Below, piece after piece: positions 44,201-52,679 of a DNA stretch of 64,000 nucleotides (its first letter is position 1; every line of letters starts with the position of its first letter). The position numbers were made by a program, and so were the translations under genes. The notes under the pieces are model-generated. The model searched no databases, was not told where the DNA came from, and saw nothing but the letters and a program-made list of their open reading frames with translations. The stretch comes from JBBIRG01 sp964410965 (lineage in GTDB: Bacteria; CLD3; SB21; JBBIRG01): the NCBI GenBank assembly GCA_964410965.1, contig CAYPIY010000003.1:62001-126000 (forward strand), given 5' to 3'.

Positions 44201-45319
44201 TTATAATGAAGATTTGATATGATGTGCTAATTTATAGGCTTCATTTAGATCTTGATGAACGCACGTAAAATGCCCCATTTTTCTTCCCGGACGGGGTTCT
44301 TTTTTTCCATATAAATGAAGTTTAACGTTTGGATGCTTCAGGATCTCTTCCCATTTCGGAACCGGATTCCAGATATCGCCGAGAAAATTCACCATCACGG
44401 CAGGGGTCAATAATGCTGTATCGCCAAGGGGTAACCCGCAAAGCGTCCGCACCTGCTGCTGGAACTGATTTGTGACGCAGGCATCGATGGTGTAATGCCC
44501 GCTGTTGTGAGGACGGGGAGCGATTTCATTGACGAGGATTCGGTCATCCGGCATGACGAACATCTCAATCGCCAGCACGCCGCAATAATCAAGGTTCTTC
44601 GCCACCGCTTCTCCTATCGCGATTGCTTTCTCCGCAAGATGTTTGGTTATACGGGCGGGTACGATGGACATGCTGAGAATGCCCTTTTCATGGATGTTTT
44701 CCGCCGGGGGATAAAAAACGATCGAACCATCATATCCCCGAGCGAGCAGGACGGATATCTCAAGTTTGAAATCAAGCATTTCTTCCAGAATGCACGGTAC
44801 GCTGTTCATCGCCCGAAAGGCCTCGCGCGCTTCGATTTCATCCTTCACGATGTATTGCCCCTTGCCGTCGTATCCTAACTGCGCGTGCTTGAGAATCGCC
44901 GGAACATTGGTATGCGTCAGCCCATTGGCGATATCTTCCGATGAATTGACAATAAAAAATTTATTCGTTGGAATACTATACTGATCCAGAAACGATTTTT
45001 CTTTTCGCCTGTCCTGCGCGACAGACACAGCTTGCGCGGAAGGCCTTACGACAATATGTTCCGCGAGATAGGCCATGGTCTTCGCGGGAACGTTTTCGAA
45101 TTCGGTGGTGACGGCTTTGCACAGACCGCATAATTTCCGCAGCGCGTCACGATCCTGATAGGGTTTTTGTATATGATGCTGCGCGAATTGTCCCGCGGGA
45201 CTGTGCGGATCGGGATCAAGCACAACCACGTCATACCCCATGGTGATGGCCGCGACGGTAAACATGCGCCCCAGCTGGCCCCCGCCTAACACGCCAATCG
45301 TTTCGCCGGGAAGGATCAT
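44201..45319 (-). CDS. purK: 5-(carboxyamino)imidazole ribonucleotide synthase
   Basis: PurK uses ATP and bicarbonate to convert AIR to N5-CAIR. The 372-residue ATP-grasp enzyme has GVLGGGQLGRM at the N-terminus, KHAQLGYDGKGQ as the glycine-rich ATP loop, NEIAPRPHNSGHYT in the active site and KEPRPGRKMGHF at the end. It overlaps purE by 4 bp (ATGA) and follows it, so the two consecutive enzymes are translationally coupled. A second, fragmentary purK end lies at 39901. Confidence 0.96.
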   Translation of the reverse strand: MILPGETIGVLGGGQLGRMFTVAAITMGYDVVVLDPDPHSPAGQFAQHHIQKPYQDRDALRKLCGLCKAVTTEFENVPAKTMAYLAEHIVVRPSAQAVSVAQDRRKEKSFLDQYSIPTNKFFIVNSSEDIANGLTHTNVPAILKHAQLGYDGKGQYIVKDEIEAREAFRAMNSVPCILEEMLDFKLEISVLLARGYDGSIVFYPPAENIHEKGILSMSIVPARITKHLAEKAIAIGEAVAKNLDYCGVLAIEMFVMPDDRILVNEIAPRPHNSGHYTIDACVTNQFQQQVRTLCGLPLGDTALLTPAVMVNFLGDIWNPVPKWEEILKHPNVKLHLYGKKEPRPGRKMGHFTCVHQDLNEAYKLAHHIKSSL

Positions 45320-45807
45320 TCGGACTTCAATTCCGTTTTCAATACCATTTGCTCCTGTTCTTTCCTGAATTTCTGGAGCTTGTTATATAAGGCGTTGTCC
45401 TCATTGGCCAGCATCGCGACGGCGAAAAGAGCGGCGTTGATGGCGCCGGATTCGCCGATGGCAAACGTCGCGACCGGAACGCCTTTCGGCATCTGCACGA
45501 TCGATAACAGCGAATCAAGGCCTTTAAGATATTTAGACGGAACCGGCACGCCTAAAACCGGGATAACGGCTTTCGCCGCGAGCATTCCGGGCAGATGCGC
45601 GGCGCCTCCGGCTCCCGCAATAATTCCCATCAGGCCCCGTGTCTTGGCGTTTTCGGCGTACTTGAAAAGAAGGTCCGGCGTCCGGTGGGCGGACACCACT
45701 TTCGTCTCGAACGGTACGCCGAACTGCTTCAGCACCGTCGCCGCATGACGCATCACATCCCAGTCGGACTCGCTTCCCATCACAATACCGATTTTTGGCG
45801 ATTCCAT
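45316..45807 (-). CDS. purE: N5-carboxyaminoimidazole ribonucleotide mutase
   Basis: PurE (class I) moves the carboxyl group of N5-CAIR to give CAIR, the substrate-product partner of PurK. The 163-residue protein shows IVMGSESDWDVM, VVSAHRTPD with the catalytic His, and GAGGAAHLPGM. GGAG precedes ATG 45807. The purN gene diverges from it across about 200 bp, so a shared purine-responsive promoter region is likely, although I see no recognisable operator. Confidence 0.97.
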   Translation of the reverse strand: MESPKIGIVMGSESDWDVMRHAATVLKQFGVPFETKVVSAHRTPDLLFKYAENAKTRGLMGIIAGAGGAAHLPGMLAAKAVIPVLGVPVPSKYLKGLDSLLSIVQMPKGVPVATFAIGESGAINAALFAVAMLANEDNALYNKLQKFRKEQEQMVLKTELKSE

Positions 45808-46009
45808 ATGTTTCTCCGCGTTTGTTTCTTTCTTTCATGTAAATATCTTAAACCTGATTTGATAATCAAGCGGAAAATGCAATACCCGGGTATCCCTTTG
45901 GAAATATTTTAAGTTTTTTGTCTTGAAAATGTTAGTTGTTTAAAATACATTAAGTTTGATTACCTGTTTTGTGTTATTGATATTTACTAAAGTATGGAGC
46001 CTTGTTATT

Positions 46010-46636
46010 TTGAATTTAGCGGTCTTCGGTTCCGGTAACGGATCAAACTGTAAAGCCATCCATAAGGCAATCCGTGAAAAAAAACTGAACGCCGTCATAC
46101 GGGTAATCATCAGCGATCAGGAGCATGCCGGCATACTTGATTTCGGCCGAAGCCAGGACATTCCGTCCTTCCGTATTAACAGCGGACAATTTGCCTCGAA
46201 AGAAGGATTTTATGATAAACTGACCGGGATTCTCAGGGAACACCAGACTGAATTCATTGTCCTTGCCGGTTATTTGAAAAAAATAGGAACACCGTTGATT
46301 ACCATGTTTCCGGATAAAATCATTAACATTCACCCCGCCCTGCTCCCCTCGTTCGGCGGGAAGGGCATGTACGGCCTGAAAGTTCACCAGGCCGTGATTG
46401 ACGCAGGAGTGAAAGTCACCGGCATTACGGTTCATCTCGTGGACGGACAATATGATCACGGGCCGATTGTATTGCAGCGGACGCTGGAGGTTACTCCCGA
46501 CGACACGCCGGAAACGCTTTCCGCGAAAGTTCTCACTCTTGAACACGAACATTATCACCGCGCAATCGGGTATTTCGCGGACAGTCGGTGTAAAGTCGCG
46601 GGACGCAAAGTTATCATTCATAAATTAATGTCATAA
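46010..46636 (+). CDS. purN: Phosphoribosylglycinamide formyltransferase
   Basis: PurN transfers a formyl group from 10-formyl-THF to GAR. The product shows LAVFGSGNGSN at the N-terminus, NIHPALLPSFGGKGMYG with the catalytic Asn-His-Pro, and VTGITVHLVDGQYDHGPI with the catalytic Asp. About 208 residues, normal length. I chose TTG 46010 because GGAG is 10 bases upstream and the protein then begins MNLAVFG; a longer frame from 45956 adds an unrelated hydrophobic lead. It diverges from purEK and is followed by the CsgG-like gene after 28 bp. Confidence 0.93.
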   Translation: MNLAVFGSGNGSNCKAIHKAIREKKLNAVIRVIISDQEHAGILDFGRSQDIPSFRINSGQFASKEGFYDKLTGILREHQTEFIVLAGYLKKIGTPLITMFPDKIINIHPALLPSFGGKGMYGLKVHQAVIDAGVKVTGITVHLVDGQYDHGPIVLQRTLEVTPDDTPETLSAKVLTLEHEHYHRAIGYFADSRCKVAGRKVIIHKLMS

Positions 46637-46664
46637 ACCAAAAACCAAACAAGGAGAACGTGTT

Positions 46665-47675
46665 ATGAAAATGTTCCGATGGTTCGCAATCAGCGCATTT
46701 GCCCTTGCGCTCATCACTTCCGCCGTGATGCCGCAGGGAAAAACGGGATTTGATACAGAGAAATCCAAAATCGCCATCCTCCCGTTCGAAGCGACGAAAA
46801 TCGCCGAGCAGTACGGCTATAAAGGCACCATCCAGTGGGGAAAAGGCAACGTATCCTATGAAGAACGCGCCGATTCGCCTTTTTCAAGCGTTGAATCGAT
46901 TATCGCTTTTGCCGAAGCCGCCACACAGCGCGCTGTGGATGCGTTTGTCGCCACTAAGCGATTTGTCGTGATCGACCGCACAGCGATGGAAAAAATCATG
47001 AAAGAACAGGACTTCCAGCTGACTGATAATGTCGATCCGAACAGTGTCGTCAACATCGGCGCTCTGCTCGGCGCGCAGTATATCGTGAACGGAAACGTTC
47101 TGACCGTCAGCACCAATCCGGCCTACGACCGCAAGAACCCGAACAAACTTCTCGGTTATTCGGGAACGGTTGAAATCCAGATCACCCTGATCGACGTCTC
47201 CACCGGCCAGGTCACCTCTTCCAAACGTTTAAAAGGTAGCACGGAAGTGGAAGGCAGCAAGGTTCTGGGTGTCGCCCTTCTCGAAGTTTATGAGTCCACA
47301 CCGGCCAAAGCGGCTTATAAGGGACTCGGTGAAATCACCTCCGATATGAAAAAATGGCTGCGTGACGCTTTCCCGGTCATCGGAGACGTGTTCGAAATTA
47401 CGAAACTTAAAAAAGAAGCTGCCGTCACTGTCACCATCACTTGCGGTAAAGATATTGGCGTGAAAAAAGACGATAAATTCAAGGTCTACGAGGAAAAACA
47501 AGTTGAAGTCAACGGCAAAATGATCAATAAGACCACTGATGTGGGAACACTGATTGTCAAGAAAGTCGAAGAAGACGGAGTTTTTTCTACGTGCACGGTT
47601 GAAAAGGGCGGAAAAGCGATCAAGGAAAAGATCGATGCCGGAGTGAAGCTGAAAGTGGTTTCCGTAAAAAAATAA
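46665..47675 (+). CDS. CsgG-family secreted protein
   Basis: A 336-residue exported protein (signal peptide about 1-24). The CsgG-like fold spans about 30-230: KIAILPFEATKIAEQ, then DRTAMEKIMKEQDFQLTDNVDPNSVVNIGALLGAQYIVNGNV. No lipobox Cys is evident, unlike curli CsgG. The last 100 residues form a separate beta domain (KDDKFKVYEEKQVEVNGK). Related proteins in this group are outer-membrane assembly or penicillin-binding-protein-activator-like factors of unknown role. AAGGAG precedes ATG 46665. A clear terminator follows. Confidence 0.85.
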   Translation: MKMFRWFAISAFALALITSAVMPQGKTGFDTEKSKIAILPFEATKIAEQYGYKGTIQWGKGNVSYEERADSPFSSVESIIAFAEAATQRAVDAFVATKRFVVIDRTAMEKIMKEQDFQLTDNVDPNSVVNIGALLGAQYIVNGNVLTVSTNPAYDRKNPNKLLGYSGTVEIQITLIDVSTGQVTSSKRLKGSTEVEGSKVLGVALLEVYESTPAKAAYKGLGEITSDMKKWLRDAFPVIGDVFEITKLKKEAAVTVTITCGKDIGVKKDDKFKVYEEKQVEVNGKMINKTTDVGTLIVKKVEEDGVFSTCTVEKGGKAIKEKIDAGVKLKVVSVKK

Positions 47676-47703
47676 CTCATTGATCAATATTCATTGATTC
47701 ATA

Positions 47704-47739
47704 AAAAGGTCAGCATTCGAAAGTGTGCTGGCCTTTTTT
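47704..47739 (+). terminator. Terminator of the CsgG-like gene
   Basis: AAAAGGTCAGCA pairs imperfectly with TGCTGGCCTTTT (one G-T wobble) around an 8-10-base loop, and the T run continues past the stem. It lies 29 bp past the stop codon; the minus-strand lipoprotein gene at 47750 ends just beyond, so it may work in both directions. Confidence 0.85.
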
Positions 47740-47749
47740 CCATATCGGG

Positions 47750-48283
47750 CTATTTCTTTACCCTATTGGTGTCAAACACTCCCGCAACGCGCATCATAGA
47801 AACATTCATGATCCTGTCGTTCTTGAGTTTCAGGTCACAGATCTTTCCCAGTGAGGAATAAGTGCCGCAATCGCGCAGAAGCGCATAATTGGATTTGAAA
47901 CATAACAAAGCGCGGGTCTGCAGATCACAGATGTCCTTCAAATCATCCGGCGGCGATGAAATGAGTCCGAATAAACTGTCCATGTAAGCCGTATTATGAT
48001 TCTCAACAAGGGCAAACGCCGGTCTGTTGATCTCAAACTGAATGACCTCGCACCAGTCTTGGCGGCCGCCCGCTTTTTCAACGAGCCGATCAAACCGATC
48101 GTCAAAATCCCTGCTCCGGATACCGATTTCAATCGAAAAAGCCAAGAGCCTTCCCTTGAACGGCGCGGTTTTTAACGAATCGATATTCCGGCCCTTGAGG
48201 TACTGAGGTTCTGATGTTCTGGAACAGCTTAACCCTGCAAGCAGCATAATACAGATGATGAGATAGAAGAATTGTTTTTTCAT
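47750..48283 (-). CDS. Unrecognised lipoprotein
   Basis: 177 residues with a textbook lipobox (LLAGLSC, Cys20). The mature part is mixed helix and contains five Cys, unusual for a lipoprotein of this size, but no domain is recognisable. AGAGACTGAAT precedes ATG 48283. It converges with the CsgG-like gene and lies downstream of pabA on the same strand with a 57-bp gap, so it could be co-transcribed with pabA. Function unknown. Confidence 0.7.
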   Translation of the reverse strand: MKKQFFYLIICIMLLAGLSCSRTSEPQYLKGRNIDSLKTAPFKGRLLAFSIEIGIRSRDFDDRFDRLVEKAGGRQDWCEVIQFEINRPAFALVENHNTAYMDSLFGLISSPPDDLKDICDLQTRALLCFKSNYALLRDCGTYSSLGKICDLKLKNDRIMNVSMMRVAGVFDTNRVKK

Positions 48284-48340
48284 ATTCAGTCTCTTATGTT
48301 TTTTATTTCGCGTTATTGATAAATAATTTTCAGGTCAATC

Positions 48341-48922
48341 TCAAGATATTTGATATTCAGGATTCAGCCAGTTCCGCATGATCCGCTCACCCATTGTGGT
48401 CATGACGGATTCCGGATGAAACTGAAGTCCGGTGATGTCATGCCGGCGATGACGAACCCCCATAACAATTCCATCCTCACTGACCGCCGTTACAACAAGC
48501 TCTTCCGGCATGCCTGTAGGATCAAGAGCCCAGGAATGATACACGCCCCCGTCAAAACTTTCCGGAAGATTCCTGAAAACCGGATCTTGGGGTTTTTTCA
48601 CAATAACCCGTTGACTGATTCCATGATACACGCGATCAAGGTTTATCAGTTTCGCGCCGAAAAAACACCCGATTGCCTGGTGCCCGAGGCAAATACCAAG
48701 AATCCGTTTTGACCCCATTGCCGCCGGAAAAAACCATTTAAAATATTCATAATGCTCAGGCGTCTCCGGTCCCGGGGATAAAATAATTTCCTTAAACTTT
48801 TCTATCGTTTCTGGACTCACATTTCCATAGGATATCACGTCAATAAAATTGGATTGGCATTCTTCGGCAAGTTGCTTTAAATTGTACGTGAATGAATCGT
48901 GATGATCAATTAATAATACCAT
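48341..48922 (-). CDS. pabA: Aminodeoxychorismate synthase glutamine amidotransferase component
   Basis: A class I glutamine amidotransferase of 193 residues that supplies ammonia to PabB. Visible are the N-terminal LLIDHHDSFTYNL, the nucleophile Cys in GICLGHQA and the His-Glu pair in LQFHPES. The sequence fits TrpG as well, but the divergent pabB/pabC neighbours point to PabA. AGGAAACC precedes ATG 48922. Its 5' end is only 15 bp from the pabB start on the opposite strand. Confidence 0.9.
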   Translation of the reverse strand: MVLLIDHHDSFTYNLKQLAEECQSNFIDVISYGNVSPETIEKFKEIILSPGPETPEHYEYFKWFFPAAMGSKRILGICLGHQAIGCFFGAKLINLDRVYHGISQRVIVKKPQDPVFRNLPESFDGGVYHSWALDPTGMPEELVVTAVSEDGIVMGVRHRRHDITGLQFHPESVMTTMGERIMRNWLNPEYQIS

Positions 48923-48937
48923 GGTTTCCTAACCTTT

Positions 48938-49903
48938 ATGATTTCAGCCGCAGAACAAATCAATCAATTGTCCGCAGCGGGCATTCCTTTTATCTTCATC
49001 ATTGATTTTGATTTTCGGATTCCTGTCATCGTTCCGATGAAGGATGCCGATCCGGACATCGTGCTTTTTGATTTTAACGGAACCACCAATGCCCCGCCCT
49101 TTTCGCCGGATCTGTCCCCGGTCAGGCTGCACAAACACCCGATTGCTTTTGAAATGTACAAAGATCAATTCAATAAAGTCAAACAGGAAATTCAGTCGGG
49201 CAATTCCTACCTGCTGAACCTGACCTGTTCAACGCCGGTAGATATCAATCTGAGCCTGAAGGATATTTTTTACCGCAGCCACGCGAAATACAAACTATGG
49301 CTTCGCGACGCCTGTGCAGTATTTTCTCCGGAAACCTTCATACGCACCCAAGGAACAACGGTTTCCGCGTATCCGATGAAAGGAACCATCGACGCGTCGT
49401 TGCCCGGGGCCCGTGAAATGATACTGAACGATCCCAAGGAAACAGCCGAGCATACTACGATCGTTGATCTGATGCGGAATGACCTCAGCATGATCGCCCG
49501 GGGAGTAAGAGTCAGGCGGTTCCGTTACATCGATGAAATTAAAACCTCTGATAAAGACCTTCTCCAGGTCAGCTCCGAAATTACGGGCGAGCTGCCGCAC
49601 GATTTCAGAAATAACCTCGGAAATATCCTGTTCCGCCTTCTGCCTGCGGGATCCGTCAGCGGCGCTCCGAAAGAAAAAACCGTACAGATCATCCGTTCCG
49701 CGGAATCCCACCAGCGCGGATACTTCACGGGAGTCTGCGGCTGTTTCGACGGTCACCGGCTGGACAGTGGCGTCATGATCCGTTTCATAGAGCGCAACGG
49801 CGACCGGCTGATTTACAAAAGCGGCGGCGGAATCACTTCTATGAGCGATCCGGAAACCGAATACCGTGAAATGACCGATAAAGTATATGTCCCTTTTATT
49901 TGA
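48938..49903 (+). CDS. pabB: Aminodeoxychorismate synthase component I
   Basis: PabB converts chorismate plus ammonia to 4-amino-4-deoxychorismate. The 321-residue product has the chorismate-binding core: GNSYLLNLT, the SAYPMKGTI loop with its catalytic Lys, DLMRNDLSMIA, and GSVSGAPKEKTVQII, then GYFTGVCG. It is shorter than classic PabB (about 450) because the N-terminal domain is reduced, as in other Bacteroidota-type PabB proteins. Promoters must overlap with pabA given the 15-bp gap. It overlaps pabC by 17 bp. Confidence 0.93.
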   Translation: MISAAEQINQLSAAGIPFIFIIDFDFRIPVIVPMKDADPDIVLFDFNGTTNAPPFSPDLSPVRLHKHPIAFEMYKDQFNKVKQEIQSGNSYLLNLTCSTPVDINLSLKDIFYRSHAKYKLWLRDACAVFSPETFIRTQGTTVSAYPMKGTIDASLPGAREMILNDPKETAEHTTIVDLMRNDLSMIARGVRVRRFRYIDEIKTSDKDLLQVSSEITGELPHDFRNNLGNILFRLLPAGSVSGAPKEKTVQIIRSAESHQRGYFTGVCGCFDGHRLDSGVMIRFIERNGDRLIYKSGGGITSMSDPETEYREMTDKVYVPFI

Positions 49904-50483
49904 AACGATCCGAATCCAGGAACGCGTTGTCCTTAACGCCGAGTTTCACTGTCAGCGCATGAACCGTACGCGGCGCGAATTATTCGGAGCCGCGAATGAG
50001 ATCGATTTAGCCGGCGCTATCCGCATTCCGGAATCCGTACCCGGCAGCATCTGCAAATGCAAAGTGATTTATTCTCGGGACATTGTTGATATTATTTTTT
50101 CTGAATATCATCCGAGAACCGTTCGCACACTCCGGGTCGTAGACGCCGCCGGAATCGACTACCGTTATAAATGGCTCGACCGGACGGCCATTGACCGGCT
50201 TGTGAAGTCCGCCGGAACCGACGACATCATCCTGATGCGGAACGGATACGTTACTGACGCCTCATACGCGAATCTTGCGCTTTTCGACGGACAGCAGTGG
50301 ATCACGCCGTCCGCGCCGCTTCTGCGGGGAACGATGAGAGAACAACTTATCCGGCGTGGAGTTTTACGCGAAGAACGGATCCCCTGCGATGACTTGTTCC
50401 GGATGAAATCCGTCAGGCTGATCAACGCCATGCTCGATTTCAAGTCATTTCCCGACATCCCCGTTGAGAACATTTTCCTCTGA
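49887..50483 (+). CDS. pabC: Aminodeoxychorismate lyase-like PLP enzyme
   Basis: A 198-residue class IV aminotransferase-fold protein. By position it should release pyruvate from aminodeoxychorismate to give p-aminobenzoate. The PLP Lys is probably in YRYKWLDR (about 89-96), and the VTDASYANLALF segment corresponds to the usual TEGSxxN with Glu changed to Asp. At 198 residues it is shorter than E. coli PabC (about 270), again normal in this group. It overlaps pabB, so is translationally coupled. Confidence 0.85.
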   Translation: MSLLFETIRIQERVVLNAEFHCQRMNRTRRELFGAANEIDLAGAIRIPESVPGSICKCKVIYSRDIVDIIFSEYHPRTVRTLRVVDAAGIDYRYKWLDRTAIDRLVKSAGTDDIILMRNGYVTDASYANLALFDGQQWITPSAPLLRGTMREQLIRRGVLREERIPCDDLFRMKSVRLINAMLDFKSFPDIPVENIFL

Positions 50484-50604
50484 TGAACAAGCCTGCATGT
50501 TTTTCTGCACAGACGTTTTCAATATACTGGCCCGCCGCGGATCTTCAAAATCCCTTTTGATGTCTGCGATTTAGCTTTGTACAAAAACGAGGATGAACGA
50601 AAAC

Positions 50605-51357
50605 TCATTTTATCGCTGAAACAATAATTGCGGGACTGCCGGGCAACAGGGGTTCTTTTTTATAATTTCCGAAAAATTCCGCCGACGAGAAACCGGCCTC
50701 CATTATTAAACCGTGCAATTCATTCCGAACGAGAGGATAGAGCCTGACCGATCCTTCAGTTTTCTGACCTGTGGATTTAATCATCAGCGAGGTCGTGAAT
50801 AAAATCAGCTTGTCATCACCGTTATGCAGGTAGTTCCGTTCAAACCGGATTTCATCGTTGTCAATCGCCGGAAGAGAAGTTTGTCTCAGCGCAAGAATAT
50901 GATCGTAGTTGACCGTCTGGATCAGCAGTTTTCCGTTTTGTTTCAGGGAGCCGTACGATTCGCGGAAAAAAGTCCTGCGCTCCGATATATGCGTCAGATG
51001 CGGTAAAGTATTCCCAAGGCATAATATTCCGTCGAAAAAACTATCGCCTGCGATTGCCCGCAGATCGGTCATGGTCCCGATACGAAACTCAGGACGGTTT
51101 CCAATGTTTTGATTTTTATTATCAGCCGTTCGTATCATGGCCGGATCGAGATCAAGACCAGTAACATAAAATCCGTTTTCCGTGAGTACGCGGGCCATCT
51201 GCCCCGTACTGCATCCGACATCAAGGATGTGACGCTGTTCGCCCGTGTTCTTCAGTTCAGTCAGTACGAAATTCAGGGGCTCCGGTTTCAGCGGAAATAT
51301 TTTCTCGTAATAATCCGCGATGTCAGAATAGAAGGGATGATCAGATGGCGTTTTCAT
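50605..51357 (-). CDS. Class I SAM-dependent methyltransferase
   Basis: A 250-residue methyltransferase with the SAM-binding motif I ILDVGCSTGQMARVL (about 43-57), motif II GLDLDPAMI, and GILCLGNTLPHL as motif post-I. The N-terminal YSDIADYYEKIFPL is common in bacterial methyltransferases of unknown substrate. Its start overlaps the end of truA by 17 bp on the same strand, so it is translationally coupled with a tRNA-modification gene, which hints at but does not prove an RNA substrate. Confidence 0.9.
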   Translation of the reverse strand: MKTPSDHPFYSDIADYYEKIFPLKPEPLNFVLTELKNTGEQRHILDVGCSTGQMARVLTENGFYVTGLDLDPAMIRTADNKNQNIGNRPEFRIGTMTDLRAIAGDSFFDGILCLGNTLPHLTHISERRTFFRESYGSLKQNGKLLIQTVNYDHILALRQTSLPAIDNDEIRFERNYLHNGDDKLILFTTSLMIKSTGQKTEGSVRLYPLVRNELHGLIMEAGFSSAEFFGNYKKEPLLPGSPAIIVSAIK

Positions 51358-52081
51358 ACACTACCTCTTCGAGGATCAATCCGGCGGCCGGCGCCGTATA
51401 ACGGGCCTTCGTACGGTCCTGACTGTGAAGAATCGAACTAAAATCCGCTGCGGTAATGCGCTCCCTGCCGGCCTCAATCATGGTGCCGACAAGAGCCCTT
51501 ACCATATTGTGCAAAAAGCGGTTGGCGCGTACTTCGAAAACGATCATCCCGTCCCGGAATGTCCAATCCGCCCGGATGACTTGACAGCGGTAATGACTGA
51601 CCTCGGCATGGACGGAACAAAATGCCCGGAATGAATGATCACCGAGGCACATCTTCGCGGCACCGTTCATGACATCCAGTCTCAGCGTATGAGGATAGAA
51701 CCAGCAATACTGCCTTCCGACGGCAACAGGTTCGGGGCTGAGATAATAACGATACATTCTTTCGCGGGCAGAAAACCTCGCATGAAATTCGTGAGGGACT
51801 TCTCCGAGCGACCTGATGCGGACGTCATGCGGAAGTACGGCATTCAGGCCTTTTTTCAGGTCAAAATCCGTAATCCGTTTTTCTATTTTAAAATTTCCCA
51901 CCTGGCCGCGGGCATGAACTCCTGCGTCGGTCCGTCCGGCGCCGTTCACGGCCACGGATTCACGGGTAATTTCGAATACTGCTTTCTGGATCTCATCCTG
52001 AACGGTACGGGCGTTATTCTGAAACTGCCACCCGGAAAAATCCGTACCGTCGTATTCGATCATGATCCTGATATTCCGCAT
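51341..52081 (-). CDS. truA: tRNA pseudouridine(38-40) synthase
   Basis: TruA isomerises uridines 38-40 in the anticodon arm. The catalytic Asp is in GAGRTDAGVHA, with YDGTDFSGWQFQ near the start and FLHNMVRALVG in the C-terminal half. From ATG 52081 (AAAGGG just upstream) it is 246 residues; a longer frame to 52129 adds a non-conserved lead. It overlaps the methyltransferase gene at its 3' end. Confidence 0.95.
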   Translation of the reverse strand: MRNIRIMIEYDGTDFSGWQFQNNARTVQDEIQKAVFEITRESVAVNGAGRTDAGVHARGQVGNFKIEKRITDFDLKKGLNAVLPHDVRIRSLGEVPHEFHARFSARERMYRYYLSPEPVAVGRQYCWFYPHTLRLDVMNGAAKMCLGDHSFRAFCSVHAEVSHYRCQVIRADWTFRDGMIVFEVRANRFLHNMVRALVGTMIEAGRERITAADFSSILHSQDRTKARYTAPAAGLILEEVVYENAI

Positions 52082-52184
52082 TCGCCCTTTGATTGATATG
52101 TACTGAGCCGCCTGGTCACGAAGACACAAAAACGCATTTAAGTTCTTAGGATCCTTGTGACAATTATTTTATCCAACACCGTTA

Positions 52185-52214
52185 AAAAAACAGCCTCATG
52201 TCACCATGAGGCTG
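52185..52214 (-). terminator. Terminator of the sppA-HU-COX24-like operon
   Basis: CAGCCTCATG (52191-52200) and CATGAGGCTG (52205-52214) form a perfect 10-bp stem with a 4-base loop. On the minus strand seven T follow. It lies 12 bp past the stop of the 31-residue peptide gene. Confidence 0.92.
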
Positions 52215-52225
52215 AACAGCTTCAA

Positions 52226-52321
52226 TTACTTGTTTTTCTTTTTATGACGGTCGCGACGTAATCGTTTTTTCCGTTTATGCGTGGCCATTTTTCTGCGTTT
52301 TCGTTTTTTTCCGCACGGCAT
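52226..52321 (-). CDS. 31-residue AURKAIP1/COX24-domain ribosomal peptide
   Basis: ATG 52321 with AGGACAGGAT upstream encodes a very basic peptide beginning MPCGKKRKRRKMATHKRKKR. It matches the tiny AURKAIP1/COX24-domain (bS22/bTHX-like) proteins of the Bacteroidota-Chlorobi group, whose pattern is GKKRKRxKMATHKRKKR, and which are thought to bind the small ribosomal subunit. It is short enough that gene finders often miss it. It is the last gene before the terminator, downstream of an HU gene. Confidence 0.88.
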   Translation of the reverse strand: MPCGKKRKRRKMATHKRKKRLRRDRHKKKNK

Positions 52322-52358
52322 GCTGATCCTGTCCTTTCTGAATGGTGGAATGAATTAT

Positions 52359-52673
52359 TTATTTGAAATCATTTGTTTGTTTTTTCCGTTCGGTATCCTT
52401 AAGAATTTTCCGCAATTCGCTGGAGGGCTTGATTCTCGGCGTCCTGCGCCGGGGTAAGAACACGGTCTCGCCGGATTTGGGATTTCTTGCTTTTCTCGGT
52501 TCGCGGTTGATGATCCGGAAACTTCCGAGCCCGCGGATTTCCACCTCGTTTCCCTCCTTGAGGGCCTGCTGGATTGCGGATATGAAACCGTTGACCACGG
52601 TTTCCGTCTCGATGCGCGTGATGCCGGACGCCTCGGAAATGGTCTCGATAATATCGGATTTGGTGATGTTCAT
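52359..52673 (-). CDS. HU/IHF-family DNA-binding protein
   Basis: A 104-residue histone-like protein: KSDIIETISEASGITRIETETVVNGF dimer helices, EIRGLGSFRIINREPRKARNPKSGE with the DNA-wrapping arm, then a basic tail beyond the usual 90 residues. The FRxxxR-KARNP pattern resembles the HU/IHF subunits of the group. It starts 6 bp after the sppA stop, so it is the second gene of the sppA-HU-peptide operon. Confidence 0.94.
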   Translation of the reverse strand: MNITKSDIIETISEASGITRIETETVVNGFISAIQQALKEGNEVEIRGLGSFRIINREPRKARNPKSGETVFLPRRRTPRIKPSSELRKILKDTERKKQTNDFK

Positions 52674-52679
52674 GACAAT

